A program made the position numbers and the translations under genes. The notes beneath the pieces are model-generated. The model did no database searches and was not told where the DNA came from. It was given only the letters and a program-made list of their open reading frames with translations. Positions 1 to 5,581 of a DNA stretch of 17,166 nt are shown piece by piece. Within the stretch, counting starts at the first letter, position 1. Every line of letters begins with the position of its first letter. Source of the DNA: CAZOZP01 sp964584325 (GTDB lineage: Bacteria > Bacteroidota > Ignavibacteria > Ignavibacteriales > Melioribacteraceae); assembly GCA_964584325.1 (NCBI GenBank), contig CAZOZP010000068.1, forward strand, positions 1-17,166, written 5' to 3'.

Positions 1-727
1 GCCTGTCGAGAGTGAAATCCTTTGCAATATTAAAGCCGCTTGTAAGACTGTCTAAAGTTACCGGCGTTACGCCCGTTGCAAAGAATCTATCGACAATACC
101 ATCCCCCACTCCGATTTTAATAGCTTCATAAAACTTTCTATCATAACCGTTCCGTGATACGATTTCCTTGAACTCCGTTAACCGGAATGATATCAATTCA
201 TTTGTGAAATGGTCATATTCATCTATAAGCACAAAAAGTTTTTCGGTTGGCAGTATTTTAGAGAAATAACTCTTAAAAAGATTAAAAATATCTGCAGCAT
301 TATTTAAGGATCTTATGTCAGCCAAAACTTTTTCATCGAATATTCTGTATGAATTGTTGAAATTCAGAATACCGTTTATTACTCTGAAATTAAATGAATT
401 GAAAGTCTCTTCCTGTGACTGAGTAGCTACTGAACTGAAATCGAATTTTATTACGTAATATGTATTTGCTTTTTCTGTGGGATTTTTGCCTATGTAATAA
501 TCACCGAACAGTTTATCGAACTTATCTTTATGCTCTGCACCGTAATAATATTGTAGCATTGATATAAATAAAGATTTCCCGAACTTTCTCGGACGAAGAA
601 AAAAAATTGATTTTTCCGGAACCTCTTCCAATGTTTCAATATACTTTGTTTTATCAACAAAATAATAATTGTCTGTAATTAAAGATTCGTAATTCGAAAT
701 ACCATAAGGAGGTTTCTTCTTTTTCAT
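1..727 (-). CDS. AAA-ATPase-like protein (DUF1703/PDDEXK_9 type), N-terminal part, runs off the window
   Basis: Reading the minus strand from an ATG at 727 gives 242 codons without a stop to the left edge, so this is the N-terminal part of a longer protein; the family is usually a little over 500 residues. Near residues 43-53 there is an RPRKFGKS motif, the Walker A variant typical of the AAA-ATPase_like family, preceded by a hydrophobic strand and by the YFVDKT signature near residues 22-27. At about 164-172 FVLIDEYD is a Walker B. Complete members normally carry a PD-(D/E)XK nuclease-like domain at the C-terminus, which lies outside the window and cannot be confirmed. The biological role of the family is not established; copies are numerous and variably placed in Bacteroidota-related genomes. 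Its position just past a tRNA gene and terminator suggests accessory DNA. A competing ATG at 732 hits a stop at once. Confidence 0.85.
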   Translation of the reverse strand, partial: MKKKKPPYGISNYESLITDNYYFVDKTKYIETLEEVPEKSIFFLRPRKFGKSLFISMLQYYYGAEHKDKFDKLFGDYYIGKNPTEKANTYYVIKFDFSSVATQSQEETFNSFNFRVINGILNFNNSYRIFDEKVLADIRSLNNAADIFNLFKSYFSKILPTEKLFVLIDEYDHFTNELISFRLTEFKEIVSRNGYDRKFYEAIKIGVGDGIVDRFFATGVTPVTLDSLTSGFNIAKDFTLDR

Positions 728-802
728 TTCATTTATCGTTTTATTTCTTTCAAATATAAGAATTAGTTCAATTAGTTGAAAGATTCTCCTGTTTTTACAA
801 CT

Positions 803-849
803 GTACGAAAATGGTTTTACCACACAGAGGTACTGTGGTAAATTCGTAC
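803..849. repeat. Nested inverted repeat between tRNA-Thr terminator and the AAA-ATPase-like gene
   Basis: The inner arms TTTACCACA (816-824) and TGTGGTAAA (834-842) pair perfectly around a 9-nt centre. The outer arms GTACGAA (803-809) and TTCGTAC (843-849) also pair perfectly. On the right the arms are contiguous; on the left a 6-nt bulge (810-815) separates them. No T-run follows on either strand, so it is not a standard terminator. It lies 76 bases upstream of the AAA-ATPase-like start, so it could be an operator, an RNA structure in that leader, or a remnant of inserted DNA. The repeat is visible; its function is unknown. Confidence 0.6.
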
Positions 850-855
850 TGCTGC

Positions 856-885
856 AATAAAAAAAGCCTTTGAAACAAAGGCTTT
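856..885 (-). terminator. Rho-independent terminator of the HU / small protein / tRNA-Thr unit
   Basis: On the minus strand, AAAGCCTTTG (885-876), a 3-nt loop and CAAAGGCTTT (872-863) form a perfect 10-bp stem, followed by a T-rich tail TTTTATT (862-856). It begins five bases after the tRNA 3' end and is oriented to stop transcripts from the HU gene, the small basic protein gene and the tRNA. Confidence 0.88.
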
Positions 886-890
886 CCCGA

Positions 891-962
891 GCCATCTACC
901 GGAATTGAACCGGTGACCTACGCGTTACGAGGGCGTCGCTCTACCAACTGAGCTAAGATGGC
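891..962 (-). tRNA. tRNA-Thr, anticodon CGT
   Basis: The minus strand folds as a standard cloverleaf: acceptor GCCATCT/AGATGGC (7/7), D stem GCTC/GAGC, anticodon loop CTCGTAA with anticodon CGT reading ACG codons, variable AGGTC, and T stem ACCGG/CCGGT with loop TTCAATT. The 72-base body would have U as discriminator base (complement of A890). CCA is not encoded. The last anticodon-stem pair (31-39) is a C-C mismatch, the only unpaired position. It starts only seven bases after the stop codon of the preceding small gene, so it is probably processed from a shared transcript. Confidence 0.93.
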
Positions 963-969
963 ATCGAAA

Positions 970-1065
970 CTAACGTACTCTCTTCTTATGTCTGTTTTTT
1001 CTTAATCTTTTTTTCCTTTTATGAGTTGCCATTTTATGGCGTTTTCTTTTTCTACCGCAAGGCAT
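970..1065 (-). CDS. AURKAIP1/COX24-domain small basic protein (bS22/mS38-like), 31 residues
   Basis: A minus-strand ORF from ATG 1065 to TAG at 972-970 encodes 31 residues, over half of them Lys or Arg, beginning MPCGRKRKRHKMATHKRKK. This closely resembles the tiny AURKAIP1/COX24-domain protein I recall from Bacteroidota and related phyla, related to mitochondrial mS38/COX24 and to the mycobacterial ribosomal protein bS22; a role on the small ribosomal subunit is inferred from that relationship. A strong GGAGG lies five bases before this ATG. An ATG directly in front (1068) and another at 1077, which overlaps the GGAGG, are in frame but badly spaced for it. It sits between the HU gene and tRNA-Thr in one unit. 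The short length means automatic annotation usually misses it. Confidence 0.85.
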   Translation of the reverse strand: MPCGRKRKRHKMATHKRKKRLRKNRHKKRVR

Positions 1066-1134
1066 CATGTCCTCCATTTTTATGTTTCTAAATCTGTTAA
1101 CCGTTTCTTAACTAACGTATCAGACTATTTATGA

Positions 1135-1437
1135 TTATTTGTTTTTTTCTGCTTCTAATCTGCCTTTGTTTACTATCGACTTAAAATCCTTGGAAAACTT
1201 AAATACAGGAACATAATGATCGTCAACAAAAACCTTTTCGCCGGTACGCGGATTTCTGGCATAACGGCCTTTTTTCTTCTTAACCTTGTAACTGCCAAAG
1301 CCTCTTATTTCAATTCCTTCTCCGTCTCTTAAAGACTGAATTACAGTGTTCAGAAATCCTTCAATAATAGCTTCCGTTTCAAGTTTTGTAAGTCCGGTAC
1401 CCGATGCAACTTTTTCAACAATATCTGCTTTGGTCAT
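1135..1437 (-). CDS. HU/IHF-family DNA-binding protein
   Basis: A 100-residue protein of typical HU/IHF size (family about 90-100). It opens with MTKADIVEKVASGTGL, the usual N-terminal helix, then the dimerisation helices. The signature GFGSYKVKKKKGRYARNPRTGEK spans about residues 46-68, including the RNPRTG segment whose proline inserts between base pairs in this family, and the C-terminal helix FSKDFKSIVN follows. It should bend and compact DNA as a homo- or heterodimer. The ATG at 1437 is preceded by AGGTGA, a clear ribosome-binding site. A promoter-like pair TTTG-N19-TATCTTTA lies just upstream (1467-1497). The first gene of a unit that continues into the small basic protein and tRNA-Thr. 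HU and IHF subtypes cannot be separated from sequence alone. Confidence 0.95.
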   Translation of the reverse strand: MTKADIVEKVASGTGLTKLETEAIIEGFLNTVIQSLRDGEGIEIRGFGSYKVKKKKGRYARNPRTGEKVFVDDHYVPVFKFSKDFKSIVNKGRLEAEKNK

Positions 1438-1466
1438 AACTCACCTAATTATTAAAATACAGGGGA

Positions 1467-1497
1467 TAAAGATAAACAAAATCTCTGTAAAATCAAA
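1467..1497 (-). promoter_or_regulatory. Promoter-like site before the HU gene (Bacteroidota-type)
   Basis: On the minus strand a TTTG (1497-1494) is followed after exactly 19 bases by TATCTTTA (1474-1467), seven of eight against the Bacteroidota -7 element TAnnTTTG with a TTTG -33 element. It ends about 30 bases before the HU start codon, leaving room for a short leader with the AGGTGA site. No transcription data are available. Confidence 0.45.
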
Positions 1498-1519
1498 TGA
1501 AACAATGAATTGTAAATAT

Positions 1520-3148
1520 TTAACCGAGTTTTTTCTTCAATTCGTTTAATATCGGCTTTGCCTGAGTTTCCATATCCGGTCTTAACTCAATAGCTTTCTC
1601 CAAATCACTCTGAGCATTCTTATACTGCCTCAGATAGTAATTTGACTGTCCGCGCAAGAGCAGAGCTTCAGGATCATCCGGTTTCAGCATAAGTACTTTA
1701 TTAAGATCTTCGTATGCTTCCGAATGTTTTTCCAAAATAATGTATGCATTTGCTCTTAAGAAAATTGCTCTTACGGAATCCTGCTTAAGCTGTATTGCTT
1801 TAGATAAATCCATAACCGCACTGTGATGATCGTTCTGCTGAATTTTCAATTTAGCCCTTGCCATAAAAGCATCGTAGTAATTAAGGTCGGTTAGTGCTTT
1901 TGTGAAATCCACCATTGCGCCGTAATTATCTGCCAGTTTCATTTTGGCTTTTGCTCTGTGGTAATATGCCGGAAAGTTTTCGGAATTTATCTGAATAAGA
2001 GAGGTGAAATCTTCTATAGCGCCTGCATTGTTCCCGTTGTTGTATTTTGCTATTCCTCTTTGCAGCCAGGAGCCTTCGTGTTTTTTGTTAATTCCTATTG
2101 CCTTGTCGAAAAAAGAAATTGCTTCTGTATATTTTTTATCAATCATCAACAAATCGCCCATCTGAAAAAAGACTTCCTCTGATAGATCAGGGAACTTCAT
2201 TGTTATTTCAAGGTCCTGCATTGCGCCTTTGAAATCCCGAAGCATTTTCTTGTATTTGCTTCTTCTTAAATAAAAAGTATATTCGGAAGAATTCATCCGG
2301 ATAAGCACATTTAAGTCTGTTATTGCACTCTTTATATCCCCTGTCATTTCAAGAAGTTCACTTCTTTCCACATAAGCATCGTAATAATCAGGCTTATTCT
2401 TAATCGCATCGTTCAGATGAGACATAGCTTCCTTTATTTTATTCTGCTTTTTATATACTCTTGCTATGTTAAAATGAGCTTCTTCAAATTTGTGGTGAAT
2501 CTCAAGAGATTTAAGTAAGTCTTTTAATGCAGCGTTGTCTTCGTTTAGATGATATCTTATCAATCCCTTCAGATTATGCGCTCTTGCAGAATTAGGTTCA
2601 ATTTCTATTGCTTTGGCAATATCTATAAGTGCTTTTTTGTAATCTTGTTTTAGTATTCTTGCCTGAGTGCACAAGAGCATTGCTTCTATCTTATCCGGCT
2701 TTAATGCAACTGCGGCTTCACAATCAGAAATCACCCTGTCAAAGTTCTTTAGTTCGAAATAAAGTTCTGCTCTTTTGAACAAGGCATCTACTTTGCTGTT
2801 GTCTGCCTCCTTATGTTTTTCGATATATGTGGTGATATATCTGAGAGCAGTGTCCTTGCTGCCTTTTTGCGAAGCAATTATTGCAAGAAAATAATACATA
2901 TTTTCAACATAACCGGAATTCAATTCAGACAGTTTGTTGAAATCGGCTTCGGCTTCATCAATCATTCCGGAATAAAAATAGCATAAGGCTCTTCCGTATA
3001 ATGCATCCTGATTTTCATCGTCAAGTTCAAAAACCGAATTATAATCTTCCACGGCACCGTTATAATCATTGGCTAAATATTTTGCGCCGGCAGATTCAAG
3101 CAGTTTATTTATTTCACCTGCTGAAAACATTTTTTTAAAAAACTTCAT
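1520..3148 (-). CDS. Tetratricopeptide-repeat protein, about 15 TPR units
   Basis: A 542-residue protein built almost entirely of 34-residue TPR units. About fifteen can be laid end to end from residue 19 to the C-terminus, with the usual small residues at positions 8, 20 and 27 and proline at 32 in units such as ALKPD, IEPN and LKPD. Units 2-3 are the least regular and include a small insertion around residues 110-118. The first residues MKFFKKMFSAGE are basic and hydrophobic but too short for a signal peptide, so a cytoplasmic location is likeliest. No enzymatic domain is present; TPR arrays of this kind serve as protein-binding scaffolds and the partner is unknown. It follows the S9 peptidase gene by 54 bases, a spacer that contains a 12-bp palindrome, so cotranscription is possible but not certain. 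Confidence 0.9.
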   Translation of the reverse strand: MKFFKKMFSAGEINKLLESAGAKYLANDYNGAVEDYNSVFELDDENQDALYGRALCYFYSGMIDEAEADFNKLSELNSGYVENMYYFLAIIASQKGSKDTALRYITTYIEKHKEADNSKVDALFKRAELYFELKNFDRVISDCEAAVALKPDKIEAMLLCTQARILKQDYKKALIDIAKAIEIEPNSARAHNLKGLIRYHLNEDNAALKDLLKSLEIHHKFEEAHFNIARVYKKQNKIKEAMSHLNDAIKNKPDYYDAYVERSELLEMTGDIKSAITDLNVLIRMNSSEYTFYLRRSKYKKMLRDFKGAMQDLEITMKFPDLSEEVFFQMGDLLMIDKKYTEAISFFDKAIGINKKHEGSWLQRGIAKYNNGNNAGAIEDFTSLIQINSENFPAYYHRAKAKMKLADNYGAMVDFTKALTDLNYYDAFMARAKLKIQQNDHHSAVMDLSKAIQLKQDSVRAIFLRANAYIILEKHSEAYEDLNKVLMLKPDDPEALLLRGQSNYYLRQYKNAQSDLEKAIELRPDMETQAKPILNELKKKLG

Positions 3149-3182
3149 GGTATTCCGGATTTATGCATAATAAGCATCTTTA

Positions 3183-3194
3183 ATTTAGCTAAAT
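3183..3194. repeat. 12-bp perfect palindrome ATTTAGCTAAAT
   Basis: A self-complementary ATTTAGCTAAAT lies in the short spacer between the S9 peptidase stop and the TPR gene start. It is too AT-rich and lacks a T-run to be a terminator. It could bind a dimeric regulator of the TPR gene or be chance in AT-rich DNA. Confidence 0.3.
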
Positions 3195-3202
3195 ATTTAT
3201 TA

Positions 3203-5254
3203 TTAATCAAAAATTATATTCCTAATCATATCTTCACTTTTATAAGGAGCAGCACCGCCGTTTAAGTATCTGCCAAACCATTCCAAATGCGAATTGTAAT
3301 AAAGCGGCATGGATTTAAGGTTAGAAGGCCAGTGACCGTCATTCTTAAATACAATTAGTCTTGAATCTATTCTTTTGCTCCTCAGCACATTGAAATAATA
3401 AACGCTTTCACCGTAAGGCACTCTGTAATCTTTTTCCCCGGTAATAATTAATGCGGGTGTTGAAAAATTATCGGCATATTCAGACGGGGAATATTTTTTG
3501 TACAGACTGTCATTCCAAATACTTCCTTTTAAGTCCCACTCAGGAAACCATTGTTCTTCTGTAATTCCGAAAAATGACCGAAGATCGTAAATACCCATCA
3601 TTGAAGCTAAGCATTTGAATCTCTTTGTCTTTGCCTGAAAATAATTCATCATATAGCCGCCGAATGACCAGCCCATTGCACCCATTCTTGTTGAATCAAC
3701 ATAATCTAACGAGGCAAGGTAATCTGTTACTTTCATAAGGTCATCAAATACTTTTCCGCCCCAGTCTCCTGAAATAGCGGCGGTATAATCCTGACCGTAA
3801 CCGGTAGAGCCATGAGGATTCGGAAATGCCACAACATAACCTTTAGCCGGATAAACCTGCCAGTCGCCTCTGAAAGCATTCATCCATTGATATTGCGGAC
3901 CGCCGTGAACATTGAGAATCAGCGGATATTTTTTCCCTTTTTCGAAATTGTGAGGTTTAACTATAAATGTATGTACTTTCTTTCCGGCTGCGCCTTCAAT
4001 CCAAACCTGCTCTGCAGGTCTGAAATCTATTTCTTCGCATAATTCATCATTAAAACCTGTAATCTGTTTTACTTCGAGTGTGTTTTTATCATATTGGAAA
4101 ATTTCCGCAGGTTTATCTACCGATGAACTCACGAAAAATATTTTATCTCCTGCATCAGCAAATTCATAAGCTGCTATACCGCCTAACATCTTTTTGTAAA
4201 CGCCGGTTTCAATATTTACTGAATAAAGAGCTAAGCTGCCGGTTTCCATAACAGAAAATATTATCTCACGTCCGGTACTGCTCCAGGTAAAATCATTTAC
4301 CCAATTGTCTAAATCAGGGGTAAGAAGTTTGAATGTCTTTTCCTTTAGATCATATAAGCAGAGCATGAATCTGTCTGATTCGTATCCGGGAATTCTCTGA
4401 GTTTTGAACGCCGCAAACCTTCCATCAGCGGATAATTTGGGATTGCCGTCAAATGCCTTGTTTGCTTCAGTGATATTTATCTCTTCCTTACCGATTGATT
4501 TTATATATAAATCCGTATTTGTTGAAGACTGCGGATTTATTACTCTTTTTGATGTAAAGATTAAAGTTCTGCCATCGCCTGATAAATCATATCCCGAATT
4601 TCCTCCGGGAGAAAAATCCGGTGAATCATGGTGCCCGGGTGTTTCGTCTGTGAGCTTCCCGCTTTCTCTGTCCAGGAGCAGAATATGCATATAGTCGCCC
4701 TGTTCATATTCGTCCCAATGCCTTAAAAAAAGAGTATCTGCCATATATGCCTGCACCGGCCCGGTATTCATTCTCTTTCTTATTTCCTTTGAGCAGTCTG
4801 TATCCGCTCCGCATTCAGGAAACACTTCGGTAACGAATGCAATTTTATTGCCGTCATCAGAGATTCTGTATTCGGAAAAGCTGAAATTAACTTCTTCTAT
4901 TTTCTCTGAATCATAATCCTCATCCGCTGCGTAAAAGCCGGATTGCCCTTCTTTTATGGAAACATAATACAGATTACCTTCATTATCCCATCCGGGCATA
5001 TAGGAATAGTCTTCCTGCCGGGTAACATCAACAAATTTTTCTGTATTTATATCATATACTTTTATTATTGAAGATGATTTTGATTTACTTAAGTTACTCT
5101 CGGATAAAACAAAAGCCAGTCGGGAATTATCCGGAGAAACGGTAATTGAATGAGACTGTTTTATTCTGTACAAATCTTCAATTTCAACCGGTCTTTTCTG
5201 TGCACTTATGTTTATGACCGACAATAATAGTAATAGAAAAACAGTAGTTTTCAT
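3203..5254 (-). CDS. Exported S9-family serine peptidase (prolyl oligopeptidase / dipeptidyl-peptidase type)
   Basis: A 683-residue protein starting with a signal peptide MKTTVFLLLLLSVINISAQ and so exported, probably periplasmic. Residues about 30-400 are beta-propeller repeats of the PD40/WD40-like kind (SPDNSRLAF, SDDGNKIAF, SGDGRTLIF, SADGRFAAF). Residues about 420-665 are the alpha/beta-hydrolase domain: HGGPQ oxyanion region at 450-454, nucleophile Ser530 in GWSFGG, acid Asp609 in GEKDYRVP and His641 in NDGHWPS. All three catalytic residues are in place, so it is probably active. The layout resembles dipeptidyl-peptidase 5 and acylaminoacyl-peptidase-like enzymes, which release short peptides from N-termini during peptide use; the exact specificity cannot be read. 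A Cys148-Cys154 pair may form a disulphide. It is divergent from copZ. Confidence 0.92.
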   Translation of the reverse strand: MKTTVFLLLLLSVINISAQKRPVEIEDLYRIKQSHSITVSPDNSRLAFVLSESNLSKSKSSSIIKVYDINTEKFVDVTRQEDYSYMPGWDNEGNLYYVSIKEGQSGFYAADEDYDSEKIEEVNFSFSEYRISDDGNKIAFVTEVFPECGADTDCSKEIRKRMNTGPVQAYMADTLFLRHWDEYEQGDYMHILLLDRESGKLTDETPGHHDSPDFSPGGNSGYDLSGDGRTLIFTSKRVINPQSSTNTDLYIKSIGKEEINITEANKAFDGNPKLSADGRFAAFKTQRIPGYESDRFMLCLYDLKEKTFKLLTPDLDNWVNDFTWSSTGREIIFSVMETGSLALYSVNIETGVYKKMLGGIAAYEFADAGDKIFFVSSSVDKPAEIFQYDKNTLEVKQITGFNDELCEEIDFRPAEQVWIEGAAGKKVHTFIVKPHNFEKGKKYPLILNVHGGPQYQWMNAFRGDWQVYPAKGYVVAFPNPHGSTGYGQDYTAAISGDWGGKVFDDLMKVTDYLASLDYVDSTRMGAMGWSFGGYMMNYFQAKTKRFKCLASMMGIYDLRSFFGITEEQWFPEWDLKGSIWNDSLYKKYSPSEYADNFSTPALIITGEKDYRVPYGESVYYFNVLRSKRIDSRLIVFKNDGHWPSNLKSMPLYYNSHLEWFGRYLNGGAAPYKSEDMIRNIIFD

Positions 5255-5324
5255 TTTTCATTTATCCTTATTTTCTTTTCTTTAAAAATAAGGCATTTCG
5301 GCCATATTTCATTTGTTTCAAGGC

Positions 5325-5355
5325 TTTGTGCTGAAGAATTTATTTGTTATATTTC
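5325..5355 (+). promoter_or_regulatory. Promoter-like site before copZ-copA (Bacteroidota-type)
   Basis: TTTG (5325-5328), then 19 bases, then TATATTTC (5348-5355), seven of eight against TAnnTTTG. The spacing is identical to the site before the HU gene. It ends 25 bases before the copZ ATG. No copper-responsive CsoR- or CueR-type operator was recognised nearby. Confidence 0.42.
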
Positions 5356-5380
5356 GGACATAAAGTATTTTGAGTTTATT

Positions 5381-5581
5381 ATGGTCAAAAAAGAATATAA
5401 AATAAGCGGAATGAATTGCGGACATTGCGTTAAGGCTGTTAACATTGAACTTTCGGCACTTAAGTTAACCTCTTTCGATGTAAGCGTCGGGAAAGCAGTA
5501 GTTGAATTTGACCCTTCTGCAGTTTCTGAAATTGAGATAATCAAGGCAATTGAAGAAGCAGGTTATAAGGTTGAAAAATAA
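5381..5581 (+). CDS. copZ: Heavy-metal-associated (HMA) domain copper chaperone, CopZ-like
   Basis: A 66-residue protein consisting of one HMA domain of normal length. The metal-binding loop GMNCGHC (residues 10-16) carries the CxxC that binds Cu(I) in this family, and the domain closes with the usual IKAIEEAGYKVE helix and strand. It should carry Cu(I) in the cytoplasm and hand it to the adjacent copper ATPase. The ATG at 5381 has only a weak ribosome-binding site. Its last 32 bases overlap the copA reading frame, which lies one base forward. Removing one A from the A5 run at 5574-5578 would fuse it in frame to CopA, so it may instead be the first HMA domain of a two-domain CopA, or the short product of a frameshifting gene. 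Confidence 0.85.
   Translation: MVKKEYKISGMNCGHCVKAVNIELSALKLTSFDVSVGKAVVEFDPSAVSEIEIIKAIEEAGYKVEK

Noticed and set aside
1066..1077. In-frame ATGs at 1077 and 1068 upstream of the small basic protein
   Set aside because: The ATG at 1077 overlaps the GGAGG ribosome-binding site and 1068 is too close to it. The 1065 start has suitable spacing and yields the expected MPCG beginning.
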